Shown: piece after piece, positions 1 to 10,189 of the stretch
Numbering within the stretch: position 1 is the first letter of the stretch
Layout: each line of letters begins with the position of its first letter
Assembly (NCBI RefSeq): GCF_029227915.1
Contig: NC_079877.1
Coordinates: 30,779,851-30,839,850 of the forward strand
Length of the DNA stretch: 60,000 bases
Direction of reading: 5' to 3'
Source of the DNA: Hydractinia symbiolongicarpus
Lineage: Eukaryota > Cnidaria > Hydrozoa > Anthoathecata > Hydractiniidae
Notes under the pieces: generated by a model
What the model was told of the DNA's origin: nothing
The model's input: the letters and a program-made list of their open reading frames with translations, nothing else
Database searches by the model: none
Position numbers and translations under genes: made by a program

Positions 1-527
1 AGTTAGAAAAGTGCTTATTTGTAGGTGGTATTTTATTTCTTATTTTATATTTGTAAAATGTTTATTAAAACTATTAGAAATGAGAAGGGATCATTAATTT
101 GTTGATCGTTAATCTTAAGAGATACGTTGTTGTTGTTATTATTTTTGTTGTTTACTTTGTTTAAAATATTATTTATCCCTTTCCAGATAATTTTGGTATT
201 GTTTAAATTTATTTCAAAGTATCTTGTGAAATGGTTTTTTTTACTGTTACGAATTAACTTGACTATACGGTTTCTGTACTGCCTGTATTGTTTATGGATG
301 TTAGTTTTCTGGATTAGGTTTGTTGTTTTAATAAAAGTTTTTAATAGTTTATTTCGTTTTGATATAGCCTCCCTTATTCCTGCAGTAATCCACGGCTTAG
401 ATTTAGTTTTGATTTGTTTTTTAGTCATCAATTTAAGGGGAGGAAAAGTATTTAAATTATTGTCAAAAAATGTGTTGAAAGAATTAAAAGAGCTATTTAC
501 ATGCTTCCTTTTACCATAATGCGTCAT
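1..527 (-). pseudogene. LINE (non-LTR retrotransposon) endonuclease-RT linker, partial
   Basis: On the minus strand an open frame from about 527 to 45 reads as the basic linker between the APE-type endonuclease and the reverse transcriptase of a LINE: a KPWITAGI motif, a run of Lys/Arg/Asn residues, then a YRQYRNRI segment and KIIWKGINNILN. This linker is typical of Jockey/CR1-like elements. The frame breaks near position 75, where the expected ISNSFNKHFTN peptide continues in another frame, and KIPPTNKHF follows in a third frame close to position 1. The reverse transcriptase itself would therefore lie to the left of the window. A poly-Asn run sits at about residues 126-134. The copy is frameshifted and presumably dead. 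Nothing of the endonuclease is visible above 527. Confidence 0.8.
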
Positions 528-1020
528 TTAAATATGTTCATACTGTATTGTGGTTATAGGGCATTTAAACTTGAAGAGTTGCTGTATTTGCCATATTGAA
601 TGTAAAAAAGTTATGACTTTTATATCTCAATTAAATGCTTAACACAAAAGAAGAAAGAAAAAGACATCGTTGCCAATTCAGTATGGATGTGCTTCATCAG
701 GTTTATTCAATTAAAAAAGTGTAATAACTTTGTAAAAGAAAGAATGATTTGGAATTTTTACAGGCCAATTTGACCCTATTTTAAGGGTTGTTATTATAAA
801 ATTAATTTTTATTAGCTATACTTTTTAGTTTCACATTTTAGTTATTTTAAAGGATAGCGAACGTTTTCAAAAAAAACTCTAAATTTTGAAACTCTAAGTT
901 ACGAAAAAGGAAGTCACATGTTAACATTTAAAAACATATGTATTGAAATCTGCATTAAAAGTATGAAAATTCATTGATTTTTGAAGATTTGTACTTTTTG
1001 AAAAAAAAAAAAATAATAAT
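528..1020. other. AT-rich noncoding, no gene seen
   Basis: No convincing open frame, splice pattern or terminal repeat is visible. Homopolymer A/T runs are common. Confidence 0.5.
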
Positions 1021-1025
1021 TTTGG

Positions 1026-1177
1026 TGGAAATTTATTTCCACTAAACGAGATAAATTTTTGCGGAGTTAAATTTTTGCGGTTTTCGCGGATTTTGGCTAT
1101 TTCCGCGAAAATATGTCCCTGCGAAATGTGTTTGTATTTCGTCAAACCCGCGAAAATATGTCTCCGCGGAATGGTAA
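1026..1177. repeat. CGCGAAAATATGTCC-type repeat array, left
   Basis: Several imperfect copies of a CCGCGAAAATATGTCYC / TGCGAAAT motif lie together, ending 1 bp before the left terminus of the Kolobok-like element. The same motif family recurs at 5870-6060, and related ones at 22020-22200 and on both sides of the pogo-like relic (31036-31160 and 32040-32165). The motifs look like subterminal repeats of another DNA element family into which the Kolobok-like element inserted, although the parent element cannot be delimited here. Confidence 0.6.
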
Positions 1178-1200
1178 AGGGGAACTCCAGTAAAAATTAC
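1178..1200 (+). repeat. Left terminal inverted repeat of copy A
   Basis: AGGGGAACTCCAGTAAAAA begins at 1178, matching (inverted) the right end 5086-5100 and the preserved end of copy B at 22725. Confidence 0.75.
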
Positions 1201-1536
1201 TTTTTTCTTTTTTGTTTTATGCGTACTCAGAAAAGCATAAGAAATCAAAAAAAACTTACTTCACTTGTTTTTCTTATTTAAAATTGTTGTACTAGCCTTC
1301 GCATAATCAATTTTTTTCTTATAAAAAAAGACAGTCGCTTTCCAGGTACTTTTCATTTAGGACTAGACCCGATTATAATTAATAACATCACATCGTGCAG
1401 CGCAGAGAACGTTTATGTTAAGACCTCTGGCTTACATTAAATTGCTTTTTGTATGTAATTTACGTTTAAATCTTTAAAAAATGATCGATCAGAGAAGTGT
1501 GAAGAAGTCAGTTTTCCCAGAATCCCGTCTGTGAAA

Positions 1537-1571
1537 AAGAAAGAACTCAGAAAAAGAAAGAACTCAGAAAA
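1537..1571. repeat. Short tandem repeat inside copy A
   Basis: Two consecutive units of an AAAAAGAAAGAACTCAG-like 17-mer. No coding role is apparent. Confidence 0.6.
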
Positions 1572-2367
1572 AATGACTAAACAAAATACGTCGTGCAGGT
1601 CATCTACCAAGCAATCAAAGTTTTTATATTTGTTCGTCGCACTTCACAGATAGTTCTTTTAAAAGAGAACTCCAGGAAATAAACTTCCATATTAAAATAT
1701 TGCCACTTCGTAAAAATGCTATTATAGCTAGCCAACGCAGGCAAAGTTTCTCATTTCTTCTCATTTCATTATTTGTACTTATTTATCCACAACACAACCA
1801 AATAAAGTTTTCTACATTTTTATATTATAAAAGAACATTATACCAGTTTCCAATACAAACACCGATAAAAAAAGACATGCGCTCATAAGTTTCTATTCTT
1901 TGTTTTTCACAAAAGAAGCTTTTAGATGGAAGGACCTGCCAAGTATTTTCAGGGGGTAAATGTGCCCATTTTATTAGCATCATTTCATCGGCGCTACTTC
2001 TAATCTTTGTTTATTTAGGCTGAACTTACTGGTATCAAAAGAAAGAGACAGCTGACCGAGGATGCTGTTCCAACAATTTTTTCTTTTTAGTAAGCCTAAA
2101 AATTTAAGAGAATCGACATGAAAAAAGATTAAAAACATTCGCTAAAAAACAAGTGTGTTTTTAAAATTTGTGCTATTGCCAAAATGTAACTTGTGTCTGT
2201 CTTTTTTCTTGGAAGTTATTTTGATCATTTTTTCTAGTGTATTGCAAAGGCTTTCAGTGTCGAGGATGATGTTGTCCTTGAAGTATACGCTGAACAAAAA
2301 ATAATTTCTTTGGGTAACGGTAGAGAAATCGGTTGGTCCCAATACTTTTACCAGGTCTGTTAGAACA

Positions 2368-2430
2368 CAATGTGATCCCTTAGAGGCAGTGTGATCCCAA
2401 TGGTCCTTAGAGGCAATGTGATCCCTTAGG
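2368..2430. repeat. CAATGTGATCCC tandem array inside copy A
   Basis: Three units of CAATGTGATCCCTTAGAGG, with 19, 27 and 17 bp between unit starts or ends; the middle unit carries an 8-bp expansion. The core resembles the CACTTTGTAATCCC subterminal motif of the MITE at 13320-13670, so an older element may be nested here. Confidence 0.6.
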
Positions 2431-2431
2431 C

Positions 2432-2640
2432 AATTCATCCTGAGATACCACCAACGGAGGATGTTTTAAAAGCAAAATTTACTCTTTCGCAGGACGATGT
2501 AAATTTACTAACACCGACCTATCCTTTCCTCCGCAAGCTGATGTGACATTCTTGCTGAATGAAAATATGGAAAGTGATCATGATATCGTCTCTGGTGATG
2601 AGTGCCCTTCTGATGATTCTTTATACACAATTTTTTGTTT
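2432..2640 (+). pseudogene. 5' coding remnant of the Kolobok-like transposase
   Basis: A frame from about 2432 reads IHPEIPPTEDVLKAKFTLS and continues to a stop near 2547. An acidic stretch (PQADVTFLLNENMESDHD and DECPSDDS) continues in a second frame from about 2529, so the segment is frameshifted. It precedes the transposase core in the same orientation. It may be the region between a DNA-binding N-terminus and the DDE core; no THAP Cys/His signature was found. Confidence 0.4.
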
Positions 2641-2748
2641 TTTAGTCTTGTTTGTTGACATTATTTCAAGTTTGTTTCACGTGTTTACAAAAAACGTGTG
2701 GTGAAACGTGAACTCTTATCATTGTTGGTAGTGTTTGTCCGAATGAAC

Positions 2749-3950
2749 ATGTTTTCAGCTGGCAGTCTCAACCTATCGTAAATGGAAGAGCTGCAGGGAA
2801 CTTATTACTTTCTGCTGCCATATTGTATTCCGGGAACACATACGCCCGCATTGCCGAAATGATGAGTATGTTGAGGCTTCAGTTTATCTCTAAGTCCACC
2901 TTCTATGATATTCAAAGGTCTGTTCTTTTTCAAAAATTAAACACTTATGGAAATATCGAAATAATATTTATTCTGAGTGCGCCGAGAAAAAAGGCAATTT
3001 GATTGGTGGAGGGCGAAGTTACTTTCCTGGTTACAGTACAAAGTATGGTACATACACTCTAATAAGCGTAGACATCAATAAAATCATTGACTTTCAAGTT
3101 GTTCATGTTAGAACTGCAGGGAATTCTAGTCGAATGGAGAAGTGGGGATTAGCAACGCTACTAAATAAGTTGCGTGATCACAAAGTGACAGTTTCAACAT
3201 TAACAACAGATCGCCATGTTCAAATCCGCGCATTCATGAAGAAAGTACATCCTGAGATAAACCACCAGTTTGACGTTTGGCACTTTGGAAAGCTTGAAGT
3301 GCAAAGAATGTCTTGAAATGATACCTTGGATCATATAAATCATTTATGGTGGTGCTGAGCTTCATGCGGCAAAAATGAAATGTGAAAGGTGGCTTAGCAT
3401 TCTTTATCATATTTGTGGAATCCACTCTTGGCAAGGCAATGAATATTTCCATGAATGTGCGCACCTCACATTAGACCAGCAATGGAAATGGTTAAAGTTG
3501 AATTCACCTGCATATGAAGCAGGCGAGACTATTGTACAAAATAAAAAAACTCTTGCCGACATGAACTGTTTGGCGCACTTTTGCCATACGGAAAGCCTAG
3601 AGGTATTCCATTCTTTGCTTACCAAATATTGCCCAAAAGTTATGATCGCGCGCACACAGCTGGCTGTCCTTGATTTTAACTCAGAGACTAATTGTGAACA
3701 GGCTGTTACCAAAAAAAGGAGTACTCCGCTATAAACAAGTCTTCGCGAGTAACACAATCCTGGGTCGTAAAAAATTGAGAAGAAAGAAAAGGTGTATTTA
3801 GAAGAATTAATTACGGCTACTTTGAAACCAATCGACAACGAAAAAAATTAGTTACCACAAACAGGAGAAATCGCTGAAAGAATTAAAGAGGTTGAAAAAC
3901 CCGACAAAAGCGATGCCATTAAAGCCATCAGGACAAGATTTAAAACGTGA
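2749..3950 (+). pseudogene. Kolobok-like DDE transposase, copy A (frameshifted)
   Basis: The transposase of the surrounding element would cut and paste it using a DDE-type nuclease core. A splice-acceptor-like TTTTCAG precedes a frame starting WQSQPIVNGRAAGN (from about 2752), which runs to a stop at about 3001. The core continues in another frame from 2999: IGGGRSYFPGY, KYGTYTL, TLTTDRHVQIRAF, NHQFDVWHFGK. After a further break near 3310 it resumes at 3375-3734 with HECAHLTLD, LAHFCHTESLEV and MIARTQLAVLDFN. A basic tail is traceable to about 3950. Relative to the family's usual GDGRCDSPG block, this copy has both acidic positions replaced (GGGRSYFPG), and copy B retains the second Asp. At least three frame breaks make it nonfunctional. 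The family is abundant in fish, mollusc and cnidarian genomes. Confidence 0.75.
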
Positions 3951-4080
3951 ATTTTTTATGTTTTTATTTTTATTCAACTTTTTTTAAATAAAACATATTT
4001 TTCATTTGCAGGATATTTTTTTCGAATTGCCCATACTACACGAGAAGAAATCACTCTTCTAACCCCTTTTCCCAATCGAC
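3829..4080. repeat. Direct CAATCGAC repeats bounding a segment absent in copy B
   Basis: CAATCGAC occurs at about 3831 and again at about 4074. Copy B has a single CAATCGAC and lacks the roughly 240 bp between them, the footprint of a microhomology deletion. Confidence 0.65.
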
Positions 4081-4719
4081 TGTATATCCACCAAGTGAAC
4101 TGTTTATAACCAGTGTAACGATAAGATCTATATAGAAAAATAAGGGAGGCATTATTATCAGTTTTTTACCTTTTTTTCTCGGACAAAAGAAGGGCTGGGG
4201 AACGAGGTTGAACTACTTACTCATTTTTTTATTCTAAAGTGTCTCCTCTCAAAGCATACAATGCAGATACGCAGTTTCTAAAACAGCTTTTGTCAAAACA
4301 ACCACTTGAAAATCAGCAGCTTCTGTAACGCATTTATGACCTATGATAAGAGTGATTTTCAATTATACAATATTAATACCCCCGTTTTACTAACTTATCA
4401 TTTCGACACGAACCTTATTCGATCTTTCGATCACGCATTTCAATGTTCTCCATCACAAGGAGAATGTAACATTACATAAGATTTGTTCACATTTGTGTGC
4501 AAAAGAAGCGCGTGCGGAGGAATTAGATTGTTGAACCGTGAAATAAAAATAAATTGGCTTGTGAAGTAAAAAAAAAGTGATGAAAGATTATTTTATTGAA
4601 GGAGAAAGAAGTTTTTGGACGAAAAGAATGTAAAAGAAAAGCGATGAAATATATTTTTTATTTTTTTAAAAAGGAAAATTTCGCTTAGAAAAAATTTATA
4701 TTTGCAGTATCTATCCTAC

Positions 4720-4841
4720 CACACACAAGACACAAGAGGTTCAAATTTGTATGGCTATAGCTTTGTAAAGTCTTTTTCATGAAGAAAATTATCCGATTAT
4801 ATGTTTTCTAAGTTATAATCTTCGTCATTGTTACAAGACGT
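4720..4841 (-). pseudogene. Decayed P2X7-C-like exon of copy A
   Basis: This is the minus-strand counterpart of the exon at 23010-23250 in copy B. It aligns closely for the first part, but the start codon position reads ACG (4839-4841), a stop interrupts the LQPYEF-equivalent position, and more than 100 bp coding for the WCECG/CC segment are deleted before the shared downstream sequence. It therefore cannot make the domain. It lies close to the right TIR and faces the transposase tail to tail. Confidence 0.65.
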
Positions 4842-5085
4842 CTTATCAACGAACAATGAAAACATTAAGTAAACAAAACTTTGGACTTTCTGCACGATGT
4901 GACGTATGTTAATTTATTCGGACCTAGTCCTCTCGACCTTACGCGACCTTGCAAATTTATTTGAATTTGAAGATGTTTACAGACGCGATTACGGTATAAA
5001 TAAAGATTTGTAACGATTGTAAAAGGTTTATTTTGACATATTTTATGTCTTATAAAAATAAATTGTTTTTCAAATATTTTTTTTT

Positions 5086-5100
5086 CACTGGAGTGTCCCT
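5086..5100 (-). repeat. Right terminal inverted repeat of copy A
   Basis: CACTGGAGTGTCCCT ends at 5100 and is followed by TTAC. The 36 bp beyond it (to the GGGGG at about 5140) also match the flank of copy B. Confidence 0.75.
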
Positions 5101-5140
5101 TTACTTCTTTTTCTATAAAATTCAAATTTTTTGGGGGTTA

Positions 5141-5869
5141 AGAATTGGTACGCAATATAAGCAAGTAAAAATAAGACGTTTTTCCTTCTATGCTTCACTA
5201 AAAAAATTATCGATATGAATTTTTACAAGCTCGTGAGCTTGTATTAAAACGCAAATTTGTCCTACAAGAATGGAAATTTTTGCCTCTCTGAGCACCGACA
5301 CGGGAGTCGTCATGTGTTCCAATCTCATCTTGGTAACTATTTTTTTTTTTTTTATAAAAAGATAAGATGCTGGATTACTGAATTTAGCAACTTTTAGGTG
5401 GGGTTTGGAGTCTTTCTTTTTCCTATTAGTCAGTTTACCCAAGACGGACCCATCGAAAATCGAATTTTCGAGAAATTTTCCGTTCAAAAAGATCTCACAA
5501 ATTAATTTAGAAAAATAACTGCGTAGTGCGTAATAAATATCGCCTATCTGAATAGCAAAATATGTCGTGTCTAACTTCGTAAGAAAAATAACGTTTAGAT
5601 AGACAGCTTTTTGTGAACTTTATCCGCGAGGTTGTTTGCGTATATCATACGTCTTGTTTTCATATATATATAGCATTTTTTTATATACATATAGCATATC
5701 ACGCCTTTTGTGTTCGTTTTTTTCTTTTTTGGAAGAACCGGATCATCCCTTATGGCTGCGTGGTTTGTGTGCGAAATTTAACAACCGACAATGATCTCGT
5801 CCTTAGGCTCATACAGTGTTTTTAACAAGTTCTTCATATTTTAGAAGCAATAAATGTTTCTCAATATAA
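5141..5869. other. Noncoding flank present beside copy A only
   Basis: Copy B joins the shared GGGGG directly to the TATGTTCACGCGAAAA segment, whereas here about 820 bp intervene. No gene or terminal repeats are recognised. A run of T lies at about 5340. Confidence 0.4.
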
Positions 5870-6060
5870 ACATCCGCGAAAATTTGTCCACGCGAAAGTT
5901 TTGAATTTGAGTCATCAGCGAAAATATGTCCCTGCGAAATTAAAAAAATTTCGATCCGCTAAAATATGTTCACGCGAAAATTTTTCTCGTTAAGTTATTG
6001 ATTTAACATCTTTCCGCCGAAATTTATTTCGTTAACGTTTTATGCTATCTTTGACAAATT
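5870..6060. repeat. CGCGAAAATTTGTCC-type repeat array, right
   Basis: Imperfect units: CCGCGAAAATTTGTCCACGC, AGCGAAAATATGTCCCTGCG, TATGTTCACGCGAAAATTTT, then CCGCCGAAATTTATTTCG. Same family as 1026-1177. Confidence 0.65.
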
Positions 6061-6123
6061 GTTACATTATATGACCAGTTATGGATAGGGTTAATGATAC
6101 ACCGCTATACCTCAACCGTTCAT
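5965..6123 (+). repeat. Arm of long inverted duplication with 22536-22690
   Basis: From TATGTTCACGCGAAAA through the ACCGTTCAT at about 6123 this segment is nearly identical to the reverse complement of 22536-22690. With the Kolobok-like copies it forms a long interrupted inverted pair about 17 kb apart. A further shared AAATATTCTTCACC motif lies at about 6367 and about 22488. Confidence 0.8.
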
Positions 6124-6414
6124 AAATAATATAAAAAAATATAGGATCAGTTTTGACATTATATCATAGATATTGATCGTTTTAATGAAAATCTGTACAT
6201 TACCAATACTACCATAGCTAAATTCTTGATTTTTTATTTTATGTTTCCGCAACAGTTTCTACTGAAATTTTTTCATACTTTAATTTGCTGTAGGACGCAC
6301 ACAAATTGCTGAATCTTCTGCACCTGCAAAAATAAATTTCGGAAATTTCTGTTAGAAGTTATTTAAATATTCTTCACCTGTGTGGAAAATATGACATTAC
6401 CATTATTATTGTAG

Positions 6415-6531
6415 GCTCACATGCGAAATGATTGTGAGTATCAGATGGTAGAATGTGAACATAGTGATTGCAAGGCCAGTATGGAAAGACGATTACTTGC
6501 ACAACATGTTTTAGTATGCCATGATCACAAG
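6415..6531 (+). CDS. zf-TRAF exon of a TRAF-like gene
   Basis: A 117-bp exon (39 codons, phase 0 at both ends) is bounded by the acceptor TTATTGTAG and the donor AAG|GTAAGG. It encodes one TRAF-type zinc finger: the Cys/His order is C-x6-C-x4-C-x11-H-x3-C, with CEYQMVECEHSDC at the front and LLAQHVLVC at the back. TRAF proteins are cytoplasmic adaptors that oligomerise through a coiled coil and bind receptors or signalling partners with their C-terminal MATH/TRAF-C domain; many add an N-terminal RING. The downstream exon at 11985 starts in phase 0 and codes for coiled coil plus MATH, so these two exons plausibly belong to one gene whose intron was invaded by the BEL/Pao relic. No RING or other zf exons were found upstream; they may lie in other small exons or outside the window. 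Confidence 0.75.
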
Positions 6532-7927
6532 GTAAGGATTTTGTAACTTCTTAATGCATTCTTCCAGTGGGATATTTTGCTTGTTAAGTTGGCTATGTTG
6601 TTATTACTATAGTTGGCAAATCTGTTATGTAAGGTTATTTTATTTTATTCATGATGGTGACACGTACATTAAAACAGTACAATAACTGTTGATCAAAACC
6701 AACACATATTTATCAATCCTTTGACAACTTCATTGGCCGAGTAAAATCACTAAAGCTTCCAGACAGTTGGGGTGTAGATATATCTACAGACTCAGTAAAG
6801 GTTTAGATGTGCTATGAAATTCATTCCAATGTACAGTTTGAAATATATGTTGACGATTGCATGCAATGTGACAGTGCTGCTAAAAAATCTCAAAAAGCTG
6901 TAAAACGTTCATCAACAAATTTGACTGTTCCAGCAAAGTTTCTTTTGCTTTTTTGTCATAACATATGACAACCTAGCTTAAAATATTGAGCAGAACGCTT
7001 TAACGTAGCTTTACTCGAACTTAAAGAAACTGAAGGGATTAGGTTTAAATTGCCCAGAATGTTTGTCATTATCAAAAAATAAAATAGATACTGGTTGTAA
7101 ATTTTTATTTGAAGGCAGATGAGGAAAAATCTTCTGATTTAAAACCGTCTTGAATCATAGCTGACCACAATCAGGATAAAAAGTTAAAATATTTCTCTTA
7201 AATAAACTGTTATAAAGGCTTATAAGAATAGCTTTATTATATATAGCTACAAGATCTGCTGTCTACACAGAGTTACAGAAGAGGATGAATAGCTAGCTAA
7301 CTGAAAACTTGAAAGTGCTTTCTACACAGGAAAACAAATCTGAAGATTTACATACAGATACAAAAATTGGATGGTTCGAGTATAGAGAATTTTCATGAAG
7401 CTCTATACAAGTTATAAAGCTTAATACGGATCCACGTTTGACAGCAACATCATGCTTTCTTTACCTTCACAACTTCGCTAGCCTTGTTATTTTTTATTTT
7501 TTTTGACTTTCTTGCGTATGTTCTATAGCCATATATGGAGCGAATTTTTAAATCTCTGCGAATTTTACTATTATTTGTAAAAAAGTATTATTTGTAAAAA
7601 ATCTTCATCTTTTGCCCCTAAAATAGCATAAAATTCACCATAAGAGAAATCCTCTGCAGCCGCAGCCATTTTTTAAACTTTGGTGCCCTTATATTCCGGC
7701 CACCCCAGTTTTTTGAAGTCTCTTTACGATACGGTCCAGAATGGCCGATTACCCAGACTATTCTTTTTCTTGTGACTATGGTTAGATATTTATTCACACG
7801 GTCTTAAAATGTTAGCAAAATCTTCCTCAGGATCTTAGGTGCGTTTCTTTTTTTACTCTATATTCACATAAACATTTCACATTTATTATCTTATTTTTCT
7901 AGGGTAATAAAAAAGCGAAAGAAAAAA
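6532..7927 (+). other. Intronic sequence with a possible decayed coding stretch
   Basis: Between about 6740 and 7040 there are peptide-like stretches such as SLKLPDSWGVDIS and EIYVDDCMQCDSAAKKSQK in shifting frames with many stops. They may be a relic of a transposon-borne open frame (cysteine-containing, DNA-binding-like), but no family could be named. The rest is AT-rich. Confidence 0.3.
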
Positions 7928-8007
7928 AAGCATGATTTTTTAGAAAGCATCTGAAATTAACGTGTCTTACCCACGTTAATTTCAGATGCTTTCTAAAAAT
8001 CATGCTT
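7928..8007. repeat. 80-nt near-perfect hairpin
   Basis: The left arm 7928-7964 and the right arm 7972-8007 are inverted copies differing by a single T in a T-run, with a 7-nt loop (TCTTACC). This looks like a short-hairpin RNA precursor or a foldback MITE. It lies in the intron of the TRAF-like gene. Confidence 0.8.
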
Positions 8008-8707
8008 ATTTTCTGTCGATAAAAGATCTTAAATAAACAAAACTTCAGCGTACAGAAATGAAACAAAAGAATCATTAAGCTAATCAAAACATTAATTATG
8101 GCTTTTGCCCGCGTTTTTTACAGAAATTTTGATTACAAATATGTCAGATATAAAAGCCTATAAACTGTGCAAACATTAATGGATCGATTTGAAATTTTCA
8201 GAGACGTTTTCTTAAACATTAATTGTGCCACGGTTATAACGGCGTTACAACGGCGCATGTATTTTTTATGTTTTAGCCAGTTTATTGCAACACATATTCT
8301 TAATGTTTTTCCACTTTCTCTCAAGAATACTGAAGTTTTCTCTAAAAATGATTGGCTAATAAGATTCAGAAGAAGCAGACCTCAGCCTCCAGGGAATATG
8401 TATTTGAATGGCTTTTATAAAATGGAAACAAACGCAAGTATGCAGCAAATCTGTGAATATCCAGTGAACTTCGCATCACGCATAGTTTTTAAAGGACACC
8501 GCTTTCAATAGAAATTAAATAGAATTTAAATGGACGATTCGTGCATTGTATCTCCTGTTCTTTATACCTCCATGATGTGATGAAGAACGTGATCAAACGT
8601 TTTTATTTAATTTTACTGAAGTAGTAACTAAAAAGTAACGCCTATACTTCTTCAAATTAAAAAGGTAACACCAAGACTTCTTTCATTAAAAAGGTAACAC
8701 CAAGACT
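8008..8707. other. Noncoding, no gene seen
   Basis: Contains a short direct repeat (GGTAACACCAAGACTTCT, twice at about 8663-8710) just before the truncated BEL/Pao element. No supported gene. Confidence 0.4.
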
Positions 8708-8711
8708 TCTC

Positions 8712-10165
8712 TCAGGTTAAGGATGACCTTTATGTCGATGACATTATCGGCGGGGGAGAAACGGCAACAGAGGTCAAGAAGCTGAAACAATTGATCATCA
8801 AGATTCTTGGGGACGCCAAATTCCAACTTCATAAATGGCACTCAAATGTCCCTGAACTTGCATCAGATGAAATGGTGAGTGACATTACGTGCAATCAAAC
8901 GTATACAAAACAACAACTCGACAAGGAGAATACGGAGTCTGCGATATTGGGAGTACCTTGGGATGAGAAAGGCGATACTATCGGCGTTAGAATTGAGAAA
9001 AAAGAAATCAACTTAACTAAAAGAGGCGTGCTGCAGTTTTTAGCCGCAGTTTATGATCCTTTAGGGTTATTATCACAGGTACTCTTAACAGGAGAAATCA
9101 TTTACTGAGACATTTGTGATCATAAGCTGAGTTGGGACAAGCCTTTACCAGATCAAATGTGGCGAAAATGGCTTAGTTGGAAACAAAATCTTCCGACCGA
9201 AATAAAATTACTTTCATACCATCCTTCCAGACGGAAATCCATCCATGCTTCGCGAGCAAAAACGGCACATCGGTCGCTTTGTACGCAGTTTGCTATCAAG
9301 ATTCAGGTGTTAGTCAAGGTTGTTGGCATCAAAGCAACTTCTATTAAGCTTCCCAATCACCGAAACAGTTGCATGGTCAGATAGCTCTGTGGTTTTGCAT
9401 TGGATCAAGGGAGGAGGTCAGTACAAGCAGTTTGTGCAAAATCTTGTAGAAAAGATGAAAGCAAAGGGTGGCATAGTTTGGCGTCATGTTGGGACTAATG
9501 AAAATCCGGCAGATATTGGTAGCCGAGGTTGTCGAGTAGACAAGCTAAAGGAACTCTGGTTCAAGGGGCCGTGGTGGTTAATGGACGAAAGACATTGGCC
9601 AGCTGACATCTCCACCACATCTTTAAAGGAGTCAGAAGCAGAAGCGAAGCTTGTAAAACAGATTATGACAACTACAACTGAGACTGAAGACAGGATTGGG
9701 GAATTACTCGAGAAGTTTCCTCTGTGGAAGACTTTAAGGATTTCCTCTTGGATATGGAGGTTTATCCACAACGGACGAAGGCGAAAACTAGAGAGAAAGA
9801 AAGGACCTTTAACAACAGAAGAAACAGAAGCAGCGATGAAGTTTTGGATCAAGCGAACGCAACTCCATTGTGAAAGCACTGGAAGGCTCAAAGATGACAA
9901 GGAGTTACTAAACCTTCTAAAAAATGACGAAGGGATCTACCTATGTATGTGGAGAGTTGTAGGAGATTACCCCATGTATATGCTTCCTAAAGAATTGTTG
10001 AGCCTAAAGATTGTCGAGATGGCCCACGTGAAGACTTTGCACGGGGGAGTTGAGCTACGACGAACAGTGAAAGGCGAAATTCACAAATGCTATGGGTGTA
10101 AACGTTTTCGGGTCATGGCACTAACAAGACCAAGAGAAGCCAACCTGCCGAAAGATCGAACATAA
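8712..10165 (+). pseudogene. BEL/Pao pol: RT C-terminus, RNase H and integrase zinc region
   Basis: The frame opens in KDDLYVDDIIGGG, the catalytic YVDD box of Pao-type reverse transcriptase, followed by the connection region (AKFQLHKWHSN, LQFLAAVYDPLGLLS). A stop occurs at about 9105. The RNase H region follows across a frameshift and a deletion (GTSVALYAVCYQDSGVSQG in one frame near 9265-9320). From 9320 a long frame contains VAWSDSSVVLHWIKGG, RHVGTNENPADIGSRG and LWFKGPWWL, classic for BEL/Pao. It ends with the integrase zinc-binding region (VKTLHGGVELRRT, then CYGCKRF), with a small deletion between the HH and CC halves. Several breaks make the enzyme inactive. The base composition is less AT-rich than the neighbourhood. 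Confidence 0.85.
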
Positions 10166-10189
10166 GGAAATCGTCCGTTTCAGGTTGTT

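Larger units (their letters stand above)
1178..5100 (+). mobile_element. Kolobok-like (TTAA-type) DNA transposon, copy A
   Basis: The termini are AGGGGAACTCCAGT at 1178 and its inverted counterpart ACTGGAGTGTCCCT ending at 5100. The inverted similarity runs inward for roughly 200 bp: an AGGACTAGRYCCG block and CACATCGTGCAG occur on the left at about 1355-1405 and inverted on the right at about 4893-4930. Flanking tetramers are GTAA on the left and TTAC on the right, degenerate relative to TTAA; copy B starts directly after a perfect TTAA. Inside are a frameshifted transposase on + and, near the right end, a decayed exon on -. Assignment to Kolobok rests on the recognised transposase family plus the TTAA context. 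The alternative is another TTAA-using DDE superfamily. Confidence 0.75.

Noticed and set aside
921-1281. Short overlapping frames on both strands
   Set aside because: They are translations of the CGCGAAA repeat array and TIR, not genes.
7928-8007. Hairpin as a bacterial-type terminator
   Set aside because: Eukaryotic context, and arms far longer than any intrinsic terminator.
8167-8511. 114-codon frame
   Set aside because: No recognisable family and no splice or neighbour support; lies in intronic repeat-rich DNA.
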